DNA of 64,000 nucleotides from Meghimatium bilineatum (GCA_034231615.1 CM067322.1:51280456-51344455), one strand, 5' to 3'; positions 44,516 to 55,730 are shown, counted from the first letter of the stretch. The notes: generated by a model not told the origin, from the sequence alone. A program made the numbers and translations.

Positions 44516-44735
44516 AAGACATTCAAACTGTGTGCTCAAGTCACTGAAAACACAACATTGCACTGTCTCTGTGCTATTTATGTTTACAAGGAGGCATATT
44601 GACTCTTGTAGTACGAATGTGGATGTTCTGTTTTTGTGGTAATAATGATACTTCAACGTGTGTTCTATGTTATTGTAATAGTCCTTGTTTCGATTGGTCC
44701 GTTTCAGTGACTTGAGTACACAGTTTGAATGTCTT
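44516..44735. repeat. 34-bp inverted repeat at the presumed 5' end of the I-like element
   Basis: The left arm at about 44516-44549 ('AAGACATTCAAACTGTGTGC' then 'TCAAGTCACTGAAA') is the reverse complement of 44702-44735 with one mismatch; the loop is about 150 bp. Consequently similar ORFs start on both strands. The right arm directly precedes the element's GC-rich leader. Confidence 0.85.
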
Positions 44736-45374
44736 GACCCTGGGGGGGGCGACCATCCCCTACCAGGCGCGTCCACAGGTTGCGGATCGTGGAACAACCT
44801 CCGGATATGGAGTCTCCATATCTGGTGGTTGGCTGCATATAAGACAGATCTCTGGACGAATAATCCAGATTTCTTGACGAATAAGCAGTCGCGGACAAAC
44901 TGGCGATGTTGCCCAACAGGACGGGGTGGGATATCAGGTGGCACTGATATCTCCACTGAAATACCCCATGTGTCTCGTGACGGGCAGCATCAAGCGAGTA
45001 TGAGCCGCTATAAGCTCAAGCCAACAGCTGGGGTCATTGACCCCAGCATGTGCGTCCCCCAGGGTTGGGGGGACCTTTAAAATAGGGGAATATGGGAAAC
45101 TATTTGCTAAAACATACAAAGGGAAAAGTCAGTAAAACCCTACTTAGGCCCCAATCAGCTCCATCCCATAAAGGAAAAAGGCAGGAAAACTTTAAAAATT
45201 CCCCTAACTGCTGGGCAGGTGGCGCTCAAGAGTCCAGAAAGACAGGCCACCTAGGAGATGGAAAACTCTACACAAAACCTGGACAGATGGTGCTCATGAT
45301 CCCGGGAGGGTAGACCATCTAAGGAAAGCAAACCTAAAAAAAATAGCTGGCGGAAATCGGATGCACTTGGCCAT

Positions 45375-47282
45375 ATGGCGCATAACAAAGTGCAACGTAC
45401 CTCATATACACTCATGCAGATTGAGACAATGGATTCTAGGTATGGTGCTCTGCCTGAGGAGTCCCACCAGGCAGGTAGAGTGCCGGGCCCCATGCCTCGA
45501 AGGGGCCCACCCCAAGCTACTGGTGGTCACCCTGGCCCATTTTGGAAGACCAGGAAATGGGAACAGCAGGAAATTATGACTGGTCAAACCACACAACAGA
45601 CAAAAGGACTAAACATACTGCAGTGGAATGCGGAAGGCATTTACCACAAAAAGCAGGCACTAACAGCTAGACTGGATAACGACAAGATTGATGTGGCTTG
45701 CATACAAGAAACCCATCTTAACCTAAACCATAGATTCTCTATCAGGGGCTACCAAACATTCAGACAGGACAGAGAAGGGCATAAGGGAGTGGTACTTACA
45801 CTGATACGCAACACCATTCCAACAAAGCAGATAGAAATAAATACAATAGGAGAATCAGAGATTATAGGAACAGATGTGTACATAGAAAACCAGCCCATCA
45901 GAATTTATAACATATACAGCCCAGTAGGAAGAGCCCTTAAATTAGAAACAATAGATATTACAGACACACACTGTATTGTAGTGGGTGACTTTAACAGCCA
46001 CTCTGAAAGGTGGGGTTACCAGCAAACTGACTCAAGAGGAGAAGAAGTGGAAGAATGGGAAATCGATAACAATCTATTTCTGTTGAATGCACAGGATGAT
46101 CCCCCAACTTTCTACTCAAGGAGATGGAAATCAACATCAACCCCAGATTTAGCGTTTGCCACTGGCGATTTATCCCATAAAATATGTAGAATAGTTATGA
46201 ACCAGCTAGGGGACCACAAACCAATAAAACTCACTATCAACCTCAACTACACACAGGAAGAGCAGAAACCTCTTGCCCGCTGGAACTATAAGAGAGCAGA
46301 CTGGGACAAATTTGCAAAATTCTCAGACGCATATAGTGAGCCTATCAACACCCATCCCAAAAAAATTAAGAACATGACGGAAAAGCTAACTGAGGCAATA
46401 ATTAGGGCAGCAAAAGACGCAATACCAAGAGGGGCAAGAAAAAACTACAAACCGTACTGGTTCAAAGAAATACAAAAGCTTGAAGAAGACCTGAATATGG
46501 CCAGAGAATTAGCAGAAACAGAGCAGAGTACAGAAAGTAATATTGCTCTCAAGGCAGCCTCAGCTAAATACAAGAGAGAGGTAAAAACATCAGCAAGGAG
46601 GAGATGGATCGAAAAAACCGAGAGCCTTAACATGGACAAAGATGGAAACAAACTCTGGAAACTTGCCAAGGCATTGAGTGATGAAAACAGTAGCCGACCT
46701 CCAATAACACTTGAATATAATAACAAAATGCACACGGGAAAAGCAGCAGCAAACATTTTCATTAAAAATTATGCAACTGTGAGCCAGATAAACATACCAA
46801 ATGAAAGAAAAATAGAAGTCAAGAATGAAATCCATAGACTAAAGGATATGCCTATGGTTATAGAAGAGCAAATGTTGGCAAAATTTACGGAAACTGAGCT
46901 AGAAGAAGCACTACAGAACCTTAAACTCAAGAAGTCACCAGGTAAAGATGGGGTTACCAATGAGATGCTTATGAAACTGGGGCCTAGAGCAAAGAGAAAA
47001 ATTCTAAACATAGTAAATACTAGCTGGAGAACAGGACAGGTGCCCACCGCATGGAAAGAAGCTATCATGCTACCCATTTTAAAGCAAGGCAAAGACAAAC
47101 TCGACCCAAGTAGTTATAGACCTGTCAGTCTCCTCAGCTGTATGGGCAAATTAATGGAGAAAATGGTCAACAGAAGACTCATGTGGCACTTGGAAGGAAA
47201 ACAACTCATAGCAGCACAACAGAGCGGCTTCCGACAACACAGATCAAGAGGACCAGGTCGCCTACATAGCCCAAGAGATTGA
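45375..47282 (+). pseudogene. I-like ORF part 1: AP endonuclease and RT N-terminus
   Basis: A 635-codon frame. From about residue 78 it carries the apurinic-type endonuclease: 'LNILQWNAEGIYHKKQAL', 'VACIQETHLN', 'YNIYSPVGRALKLE', 'CIVVGDFNSHSERWGYQQ', 'STSTPDLAFA' and 'NQLGDHKPI'. The linker is Lys/Glu-rich. From about residue 515 the RT begins: 'LKKSPGKDGVTNEM', 'AWKEAIMLPILKQGKD', 'SYRPVSLLSCMGKLMEKM' and 'AAQQSGFRQHRS'. The frame is lost near 47260, where a one-base shift moves the reading to the frame of 47317. The true start is not fixed; an ATG at 45375 begins the open frame, in a proline-rich leader. Confidence 0.85.
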
Positions 47283-47613
47283 AGACGCATACCAAGAAAA
47301 AAAACACACGCTTGCAGTGTGGGTTGACATGGAGAAGGCATTTGACAAAGTTTGGAAAGAAGGACTCAAGAACAAGCTCCTTAGACTAGGAATCAGAGGA
47401 CACTTATATAACTGGATATGCAACTATATGGAAAAAAGAACAGCTAGAGTGCAAGTACAGGGAAAACGTAGCAGGAAGAGAATACTAGAACAAGGTGTCC
47501 CGCAAGGAGGTGTACTATCCCCTACACTCTTCTTAATTTACATAAATGATATTATGGAGGGCATACCAACTGGGGTACACTCTGCAATGTATGCAGATGA
47601 CCTGGCCTTGTAG
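47260..47613 (+). pseudogene. I-like ORF part 2: RT palm
   Basis: Continues after the frameshift with 'WVDMEKAFDKVWKEGLKNKL' (RT motif A), 'GVPQGGVLSPTLFLIYINDI' (motif B) and 'SAMYADDLAL' (catalytic motif C), then TAG at 47611-47613. The frame is otherwise intact on both sides of the stop. Confidence 0.85.
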
Positions 47614-48834
47614 ACAGGAGGGGTGACAATAGCAGTTGCAAAAAATAGAATGCAAGGGGCACTGCACAAACTTGAAAGCTGGACCAAGAAATGGTTGCTT
47701 ACCATTAATGAAAAGAAAACCACACACACAATATTCACACTATCCAACAAGGTACAGAAAACAACACTAAAAATAAACAATCACGTTCTCCCACTAGAGC
47801 AGAACCCAACATACCTCGGAATTACCCTTGACTCTAGAATGACATGGGCAAAACAGACAGAAAAAGCAGAGAAACGAGCCAGAAATAGAATGGCAATAAT
47901 GAAAAAGTTAGCAGGCACAAACTGGGGAGCGGACAGCAAAATCTTGAAAAGGCTATACACAGGTACAGTTAGGCCAGTACTAGAGTATGGCATCGCAGCC
48001 TGGGCCACAGCATCTAAAACGCAATTCAACAAAATAAACAAAACCCAGAATCAAGCTACACGTATTATCACTGCATCTATGAAATCTACACCCATAAATA
48101 CATTAGAAACAATAACTGGCCTTCAGTCAATGGAAGATAGAAGAGACATGAAAGTAGTTCAACAAGCAGAAAAATACAAGAGACTCCTGAATCATCCTAT
48201 GCACCAAAGAATTAATGGCTATGGCAAAAGCAGGCTGGAGAGGAGCAACTTCTCAGCAAATGCAAAGAAACTGATACAAAAGGCACCAACTATAGGACAA
48301 GCGAAACCAAGGCCCATACAACTAGTCAGTATCATCCCCCCTTGGGCATACAGACTCCCACAACTAAAAGAACAAATAGAAGGTATAGAAAAGAAAGGAA
48401 CTCAGACAGAATTGGAGAGAAAGCGTATCACAGAACAACACATCGCAGTTAATTACCCACAAGATGCATGGACTCATGCCTATACAGATGGCTCGGCCAC
48501 AAACGCAATTGAGAATGGAGGTGGAGGAGTGACCCTCAGACTAAAATGCGGGAAAGATGTTACTCTAGCCATAGCTACAGGCAAGCTCTCAACCAATTTT
48601 AAAGCAGAAATGGAAGCTCTCAAGAAAGCAGCAGAAACTATCTTACAACACAAAGAACAAGTGCACAGGAATATTGTACTACTAACAGATGCACTCTCTG
48701 TCATAACAGCACTGAAGCTACACAAGAACACCGAACTGAGTGAATTGAGGGCAGTGCTAGTTCAGTTGTACAATAATTTCCAAAGAGTAGTGATCCAGTG
48801 GATACCGGCACACTGTAACATTGAAGGGAATTAA
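47614..48834 (+). pseudogene. I-like ORF part 3: RT thumb and RNase H
   Basis: Same frame resuming after TAG: thumb 'PTYLGITLDSRMTWAKQ' and 'VRPVLEYGIAAWATASK', linker 'SIIPPWAYRLPQLK', then RNase H with 'THAYTDGSATNAIENGG' (Asp), 'TNFKAEMEALKKAAE' (Glu), 'IVLLTDALSVITALK' (Asp) and 'VIQWIPAHCNIEGN', ended by TAA at 48832-48834. All four RNase H motifs are intact. Confidence 0.87.
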
Positions 48835-49269
48835 GTTGCAGATAGACTGGCCAAAGAAGGAGGGAAGTTACCTCAAGAAGACTATCTGGTCAGTTATGAA
48901 GAAGTGAAGACCATCATTAAAGGCAACTATAACAAAAAGTGGAAAGAAGACCACCCCAAATATAATGCAGATGACGGGTATTACCAACTGTCCAGAAGAG
49001 ACCAGGTTATCCTGCTGCGCCTCAGAACTGGTCACAACAAAATGAGACATCATTTGTACACCAAATTCAAAATAGGGACAACTGGGCTCTGCCATTGCAG
49101 CCTTGCAAATATGACAGCAGAACATATCCTACAAGAATGTCCCCAGTATGCAGACCTCAGAAACAAGACATGGCCCACCCCAATCAGTGTTGAAGAGAAA
49201 CTGTATGGCACAGTGGACACTTTAAAACAGACAGCAGCCTATATCATAGAATCCGAAGTCCCAACCTGA
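48835..49269 (+). pseudogene. I-like ORF part 4: C-terminal Cys/His region
   Basis: Continues in frame after the stop: 'ADRLAKEGGKLPQEDYL', 'RRDQVILLRLRTGHNKMRHH', 'LYTKFKIGTTGLCHCSLANM' and 'TAEHILQECPQYADLRNK', ending at the natural stop near 49267. The C-x-C ... E-H-I-L-x-x-C-P motif is the usual 3' signature of this group. Confidence 0.83.
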
Positions 49270-49429
49270 CTGAGTAATGATCGCCGAAGAAGAAGAATGT
49301 CTTGACAACATTGCATCCTTTTTAAGGGATGTGGTTCGTCAAGTATGGATTGTTTGCTGTTGTGTTGGAGCATGCGTTGAAAATATTACGCACTGCTAGA
49401 CGTATACTGAAGAATCTGATAAGATTCAG

Positions 49430-49960
49430 GTTCATATTATGTCCATCTAGTAACTTGGTTGTATTGGGTCCATCTAGTATAATACAAGTCCATCTAGTAA
49501 CTTTCTTTGTCGTCCCCTGTCTCTTCTCCCCTTAATCTTTTCATCGTGGTCTGCCTTTACTGTATCTGTGTAGCATAGCTTGCTGTGGTATGCTGTCTGG
49601 TGGTAGTCTGCTGATGTGTGCAAACCATTTGATCGGTTGGCTCTTAATAATTATTCTAAGATTGGGATGGTGCCAGTTCTTTGTCTAATTAATGATAATA
49701 ATGTCCACATTTCTCACTCTCTGCGATATTTCTAGGATTCTGCGTAAGTATGACATACTGTATGCCATTTCAACTGTCATAAGTTTACGTTTGTCTTGTG
49801 CTGTCGTTGTCCATGTCTGGCATTGGTAGCACAGCGTTGGCATAATAATCGATGTGAATAGTGTTCTGTTATATGTTATTTTGGTGTTTAAATCTTAAAT
49901 CTACAATGTTGTTTCTGAAGATTGGTGCCATTTGCGCCCTAGGGCTTGGCTTTACTAACC
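49430..49960 (-). pseudogene. RTE-like RT 3' fragment
   Basis: The minus strand carries 'CYQCQTWTTTAQDKRKL', 'VEMAYSMSYLRRILEIS', 'PIKWFAHISRLPPDSIPQQA' and a 'KGRPR' motif with stops. It lies between the I-like element and the EXOSC2 exon. Confidence 0.7.
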
Positions 49961-50176
49961 TCTATTGTGTATTTCTTTACTACTCTTGTCGTTATAAATT
50001 TGTTAGTAAAGTGTAAATTTGTTAGTAAAGTGTGTAAACTTAGTAAAACTATATATGTCTTTTAATAAGTCTTGACCTGAAAGTGAAAGAAGATCACTGT
50101 TTTGCAACATATCGAAAACAGGTAATTGTGATATTCTTACTTTACTTTGCTACTTGTAACAGTGCATAAAGATTAC

Positions 50177-50298
50177 CTCATGAATCCAGTGTTTGATGTG
50201 ATAATATCTCCAGGTGTAACAATATTTCCTGGATTCTCTCCATGATACAAATCTGCTCCTGTAGCACGAGAACTGGCAAGTCTAATATCCACCGACAT
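50177..50298 (-). CDS. EXOSC2: EXOSC2 (RRP4) first coding exon
   Basis: ATG at 50298, donor 'ATGAG|GTAATC' at 50176; 122 bp, ending in phase 2. It encodes 'MSVDIRLASSRATGADLYH' and then 'PGNIVTPGDIITSNTGFMR'. The motif V-x-P-G-D-x-I-T-x-x-T-G-F-M-R-G is diagnostic of RRP4, the S1/KH cap subunit of the RNA exosome (nucleus/cytoplasm, 3'-5' RNA decay). The frame is open upstream to another ATG at 50379, but the chosen Met matches the family's short N-terminus. Downstream exons (G-H-G-T-Y onwards) should lie at lower coordinates and were not found, so the intron is long or this exon is stranded. Head-to-head with FOXRED1. Confidence 0.85.
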
Positions 50299-51114
50299 GT
50301 TAGCTGTTGATAACGAAAGTACAACACAGATCTCACATTGCCTCCGATATTGTTTTACAAGAAATTGCCAGCTTGCCATGAAGCTTAATGTGATTATTAA
50401 ATTGTTTGAGAATATAATTTATCTCAATTTATTTTGCATAATCCGTAAAAACTAACTATTTTATGCAATTTTACTTATTTGTATGAATTTTTAAAAATGA
50501 ATTTAGTATTAAATTTGTAAAAATCACACTTAACTTCATTACATTAAAAAATGATTGAATCTTTTCCATCTAGCAATTTTTCTCTTTGTCGTACCCTATC
50601 TCTTCTCCCCTTGATCTTTCCAGTGGTTATTATATATTTACCTTAATATTTTTGGGCTGAAGTACATTATTATAGTTCTCCACTGTGACATTTGCTTTAG
50701 TTTCCATGTGTTTTCTGACCTTTGTTTTGGGATTGCCTTGTAGAGTGCTATTAATAAGGGACATGCGCAGTGGTATACAGTAGCAGACGGAAAGAAACGA
50801 ACAGGAGCAGACAATACAAATACTGGAGGGTTTATGGGGTAGTGTTAAAAGAGAATTTAGAATTCAGGGTAGAAGATGTTCAGGGCAATTTTCATCGTAT
50901 TTATGTGAGTATTATCAGTATATATGAAGAAGGAAGCATGTCGGTTCGAATGATATATTCATGAAGTTCCTTTCGGAGTTAAAAAAAGTGCATCCTGCAG
51001 AAAATTCTGAATAAGGTGAGTGTCATATTATTCATGTTGTTACACAAGTTGCTTTTAATGCTACGTTGTGACCGTACCTCTAGTGTCGTGGTATATCGTC
51101 ACCTGTGGGCTAGC

Positions 51115-51375
51115 CGTAGGGATTAGGATTAGGGAGTGGGCTTGGGGAATAGGGATTAGTATAGGGAATAGGGATTTGTTTTGGGGAATAGGGAGTAGGT
51201 TTGGGGAATAGGGAGTAGGTTTGGGGAATAGGGATTAGTTTGGGGAATAGGGAGTAGGTTTGGGGAATAGGGAGTAGGTTTAGGGAGTAAGTTTGGGAAA
51301 TAGGGATTAGTTTGGGGAATAGGGATTAGTTTAGGGATTACGGGATATGATTAGGTTTAGGGGTTGGGGATTAGG
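51115..51375. repeat. G-rich telomere-like minisatellite
   Basis: About a dozen imperfect copies of a 15-20 bp unit such as 'GGGGAATAGGGAGTAGGTTT', with GGGATTAG and TTTAGGG variants. The plus strand has regularly spaced GGG runs, so G-quadruplex formation is plausible. It lies about 800 bp upstream of the EXOSC2 ATG. Confidence 0.88.
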
Positions 51376-51789
51376 AACCGCAATAGCACACCGTTTACAT
51401 CTTTAACTATTCGACCTCATGGATTTCTGTGTAACACTAGTGAAATTGATAGATGCTGATACGTAGAAAACACTAAAACACACACACACGTTAGTGCATT
51501 TTTGGCAGGTAGAGACAGCACACTGCCTAACAAACTGTCATTTTATTCAGTGCTATTATGTGCAGCGATAGTGATAACTAAAACTCGTTTGCGTCGGGAC
51601 ATGTGACATCACGGCATCTATTTCAACTTCATGTGTGTTACACAGGAATCCGTGACGTCACCTAGTTAAAAATGTAAACAGCTTGCTATTTATAGCACAG
51701 CAGAGAGCTATTCTGTACTTTCACCTATTTTTGTAACCACCGGAAAGGTCAACGGGAGAAGAGACAGGAAGACAAATTTCTGGATGTGT

Positions 51790-51905
51790 TGACAGTTGTG
51801 GTTGTCACTGTGGCACAAAAAGAAGTCACCAGCTGAACTTATTAACAACACCAAAGAGTTGTGGAGAAACATGATTGCCTATGCCACTCAGCATGACACT
51901 TGAGA
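51790..51905 (+). pseudogene. RTE-like extreme 3' end
   Basis: Reads 'KELWRNMIAYATQHDT' plus stop near 51902, the same terminus as at 24081 and 4455. Confidence 0.6.
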
Positions 51906-53681
51906 TTGGTTGAATATTAGTGTTTTCGGTAGCCTTGAAGTGGTAATTTTTTCTTTCCACTGCTCATGTCCACACACTCCTAAAACTGTTTTCCCCGCCA
52001 GTAATTGCACATGCGCCACAATGAAAGACATGCTGCAACTCTCAATGCAGACAGTGAGATTTATTTTTTTTGCAATAACTTTATGGCACATCTTTCGTTT
52101 CTACGGTCACAGTGAAATTTGACCTAGTTTTTATGTATTTCCTAATATGATAAGAATGATGATCCCGGCAGAATGACAATCTTGTACCATAGCTTTTGGT
52201 AAAGGGGGGTTAAAAGGATTTGAATTAGTTCATAGATATTTTTAGGAGGCGGAGAAGGGTTAGAAAAATGTTTAGAATTAATAATTAATTCTCTAAGAAT
52301 TCTTGTGTAAGGGTGAATCGATATGATTTATAGCTCCACGGCACACAATCACTTGGCGGGGTGTGACATCACTGCACGCATCACAGTGATTGGTTTTATC
52401 ACGGAACTCCATGACGTCATCTGCTTAAACATGAAAACAGTGTTCTATTTATAGTGCAGTGACCGTAGAAAAGAACAATTTACCAATTTTATTATTTGCA
52501 ATTAGGGTGTGGGGTGGGGGGGAAGAGAAGATCCCTTTTTTAACCATACCAAAAACCACACCAGCTTGCCCAATGCTGATTTCCCCTATTCCAACCTTGA
52601 CCTTTGATCATATCTCATCTTACTTGGGAAATGTTAGGGAATACATCGAAACTAGATCAAAGGTCACAGTGTAGCCCTGAATGACGAATGTGCCAAAATT
52701 GCAATTCAACGATACCTCAACCAAGTCTGTACGTCAACCATGTAAAAAGTTATGAATTTTTACAAAATTAATTTAGCATCAAAATAATTTACATGACATA
52801 TATAGAAAAATATAAATAAATCTTGTGACCACAAAATGTAGCAAAACTGATAATTTTTTAATTATCTTTGTTATTTTCAATAATACAACACACAAACTAT
52901 ACATTTTTTTTTTGCGAAGACAAGACACAACTGTTGATCCTATTTCTGTATATTTTAGAAGCACGCACAACTAATTAATATTGAAAAATGACAGCTAATT
53001 AGCATATTTAAAATAAAAAAAGAATTATATACTAATTAAATAATGCCACATAATATATATATTTTTGTGTTTGCAAAGACAAGATGGATCTGTTGATCAC
53101 ATTTCTGTAATTTTTAGATGCAAGCAGAACTAATTAATATTCAAAATGGCACTTTATTAGCATAATTAAAATGGAAATAAATTATATAACTATTGAATAT
53201 AATAAAATACCACATAAACTATATTTTTGTGTGCGCACAGACAAGACACATCTGTTTATTACATTGTGCTAATTTTCTGAAGAAATTAGGGTTATTAAAT
53301 ATTCAAAATGGCGGCTAATTTGCATAATTAACATTGAATTTAGTGTAATTATTAAATATTTCAATTATTTACGAGAAAAATTATCCTATATACTATACAT
53401 TTTTGTGTTCTGGAAAACTAGACGAATCTGTGGATTACACAGCCATAATTTATAAATACAACCAAAGCTAATTAATATTCATAATGGGTAATTTACATAA
53501 TTAAAATTGATTTTAATATAGAATTGTTAACCCCTTAGCTGCGGAGGTATTCTTAAGGATGCAATGAAAAGCCACTGCTATTTTGCGGAGATCCTCCTCT
53601 TCTTAGCTTCCCAGGGAAAACATTTATTTCTAATTTTGTCAGAAAATTTGATTATAAAAAACTGTTATTTTTTACTTCCAG

Positions 53682-53811
53682 TACACAAGAGCTTCAAGTC
53701 TACTTTCTTGGGAAGGTGTACGGCACCAGTTCTCTGTCCCAGAAAATGTCAAGTTATCTCTGTGTACCTCTGAGTTCATGCGTGACATCAAATATCATCT
53801 GAGTGTTAAAT
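53682..53811 (+). CDS. FOXRED1: FOXRED1 exon A, copy 1
   Basis: 130 bp, acceptor 'TTTTTTACTTCCAG', donor 'TTAAAT|GTGAGT', phase 0 to 1. It encodes 'YTRASSLLSWEGVRHQFSV' and 'PENVKLSLCTSEFMRDIKYH' then 'LSVK'. This matches FOXRED1 (FAD-dependent oxidoreductase of mitochondria, needed for complex I assembly) in the conserved block A-S-x-x-L-S-x-x-G-x-R-x-Q-F-S-x-P-E-N. FOXRED1 usually has V-G-G where this has W-E-G. This copy has a single donor, unlike copies 2-4, and is probably closest to the ancestral arrangement. Confidence 0.9.
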
Positions 53812-54146
53812 GTGAGTTTTACTGTGACTTCGGTTATGAACTAAAAATATATTTGCTTCTCATCTATTCCTGAGTTAACTCTAAAATAACTGCTAGATGG
53901 GTATGAAGTGGTGTCCTCCTGTCTCCAGATGTGGAAAGTGGTAATCTAATACTGTCGTCCTGCTAACGTTCTTCCCATACAGTGTTGTATGGCATGAGAT
54001 TATTGATGTTTGTACCTGTAAGCTAGTATTAATTATGTTTCTATAACCACTTACTTCTAATTATTTTTTATGTCTGCGAGTCCCCTTCAGAGTAGAATAC
54101 TGCAGGTTGCTAGTATACAAAGATTTGGCACTGCATCCAAGTGTCA

Positions 54147-54320
54147 CATTGAGTCGAACAATCTTCTAGAACTTGAAAACTCTGGACACATTGAGTCAAA
54201 CAATCTTCTGGAACTTGAATTCTCTGAAAACAATAAGTCGAACAATCTTCTGGAGTTTGAATACTCTGGACACATTGAGTCAAACAATCTTCTATAACTT
54301 GAAAACTCTGTACACATTTA
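54147..54320 (+). repeat. 42-bp intronic repeat, copy 1 of the cassette
   Basis: Four units of 42 bp, 'CACATTGAGTCGAACAATCT' then 'TCTAGAACTTGAAAACTCTG' and GA, between exons A and B. As 42 is divisible by three an ORF of about 75 codons appears (Ile-Glu-Ser-Asn-Asn-Leu-Leu repeats); it also occurs at 56677, 59205 and 61909. Lack of splice support and location within the A-B intron argue against coding. Confidence 0.85.
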
Positions 54321-54359
54321 TTTTAATTTAATACAAATTTTGTATGCACATTTTTTCAG

Positions 54360-54459
54360 ATGAAGGTCCACCTGATATACAATTTAACCACCAAGGTTAT
54401 CTTATCCTTGCCAGGGAAAATGAAGCAGAACAGTTAGCGGTGAACATAGATATGCAAAA
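54360..54459 (+). CDS. FOXRED1: FOXRED1 exon B, copy 1
   Basis: 100 bp, acceptor 'CATTTTTTCAG', donor 'CAAAA|GTAAGA', phase 1 to 2. With the last base of exon A it reads on as 'EGPPDIQFNHQGYLILARE' and 'NEAEQLAVNIDMQ'. It aligns with the FOXRED1 segment of form P-P-x-L-x-F-x-x-x-G-Y-L-L-L-A-x-E that follows exon A's segment directly. Intact. Confidence 0.92.
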
Positions 54460-54689
54460 GTAAGAGTTAGAAGTAATTGTGGCTTGGATTATGTTTTGTT
54501 TTTTTGTGATTAATTTGTTTATGATTCAAAACAAACTTCAACTTTGCTTGTTTGTCACTTTGACCTAAAAAGGAAAATGGCAACACTGTGACCTGACATG
54601 CATGTTGTAAAAGACAATTAAGGAGAATTCAGAGTAGTATTGACTGTCCCATCCCATAGGTCAAAGCATGGCCGACTCCAGTATAGAGA

Positions 54690-55730
54690 CATATAAACAC
54701 ATTCTTTTTCTACTTAGTTCCTATAGTGCAAAATTAAAAAATAAACATTAAAAAATATTTCCTTCTTTCTTTTTATGTGACATAAACACATTCTTTTTCT
54801 ACTTAGATCATGTAGTGCAAAATTAAAAAATAAACATTTTTATAAAATATACTTTGTATGTAAATATGCAACATATTAACACATTATTTTTTTCTACTTA
54901 GTTCCTATAGTACAAAAGTTCAAAAATAAACATTAAAAATTTTTTTACTTTTTTTCCTTTTATGCGACACATAAACACATTCTATTTCTACTTAGTTCCT
55001 ATCGTGCAAAAATCAGAAGTAAATATTTTTATAAAATTTACCTTGTATATAAATATATGACATATAAACACATTCTTTTTCTACTTAGTTCCTATAGTGC
55101 AAAATTCAGAAGTAAATATTTTTATAAAATATAATTTGTATGTAAATATGCAACATATTAACACATTATTTTTTTCTACTTAGTTCCTATAGTGCAAAAT
55201 TAAAAAATAAACATTTAAAAAAAATTTACCCTTTTCTTTTTATGCGACATATAAAGACATTCTTTTTCTACTTAGTTCTTATAGTGCAAAATTCAAAAAT
55301 AAACATTAAAAAAAATTTACCCTTTTCTTTTTATGCGACATAAATACATTCCTTTTCTACTTATATTTCAAAATAAAAAAAATAAACATTAAAAATAATG
55401 TTCTTTTTTCTTTGTATGCGACATATAAACACATTCTATTTCTGCTTAGTTCCTATAGTGCAAAAATTAGAAGTAAATATTATTATAAATTTTGCCTTGT
55501 ATATAAATATATTACATATAAACACATTCTTTTTCTACTTAGTTCCTATAGTGCAAAATTCAAAAATAATCATGAAAAAAATTTACTTTTTTATATTTAT
55601 GCGACATAAACACATTCTTTTTCTACTTAGTTCCTATAGTGCAAAATTCAGAAGTAAACATGTTTATAAAATATACTTTGTATGTAAATATGCGCCATAT
55701 TAACACATTCGTATAAACATTAAAAAATTT
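54690..55730 (+). repeat. AT-rich minisatellite with splice-acceptor-like monomers, array 1
   Basis: Degenerate 80-100 bp monomers: 'ACATATAAACACATTCTTTT' then 'TCTACTTAGTTCCTATAGTG', 'CAAAATTCAAAAATAAACAT' and a variable T-rich spacer with 'TATGCGACAT'. About ten monomers here carry a pyrimidine tract followed by TACTTAG or TGCTTAG, a near-consensus 3' splice site. Equivalent arrays follow each cassette. Confidence 0.92.

Larger units (their letters stand above)
44736..49300 (+). mobile_element. I/Ingi-like non-LTR retrotransposon, nearly full length
   Basis: About 4.5 kb: a GC-rich leader (44736-45370), one long coding region for endonuclease, reverse transcriptase, RNase H and a C-terminal Cys/His motif, then a 3' tail ending 'GAAGAAGAAGAATG' near 49300. 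The RNase H domain and overall order place it in the I group (I, Ingi and relatives). Only three disabling changes were seen: a frameshift near 47260 and stops at 47611-47613 and 48832-48834. Target duplications were not identified. It sits in the presumed first intron of EXOSC2 or between EXOSC2 and the ARM-TIR gene. Confidence 0.9.
50299..53681. promoter_or_regulatory. Head-to-head interval between EXOSC2 and the visible FOXRED1 exons
   Basis: Probably holds the bidirectional promoter and FOXRED1's first exons. A donor-like 'ATAAG|GTGAGT' near 51015 follows a short ATG frame ('MKFLSELKKVHPAENSE', then stop) and could end a FOXRED1 5' exon; this is weak. The dinucleotide-binding exon of FOXRED1 (G-G-G-V-x-G) should be here or in an unseen gap and was not recognised. 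Also contains a G-rich minisatellite, an RTE-like tail and otherwise AT-rich DNA. Confidence 0.4.

Noticed and set aside
50770..50964. Candidate FOXRED1 or unknown 5' exon ORF
   Set aside because: No match to the FOXRED1 N-terminus and no splice-bounded structure around it; only a donor-like site near 51015, noted as weak.
51115..51375. True telomere or chromosome end
   Set aside because: The repeat is short, degenerate and followed by normal gene sequence on both sides.
54070..54297. ORF repeated at 54070, 56600, 59128 and 61832 (Ile-Glu-Ser-Asn-Asn-Leu-Leu repeats)
   Set aside because: It lies in the A-B intron of FOXRED1 and is a 42-bp repeat; repetition of the ORF reflects duplication of the unit, not selection for a protein.
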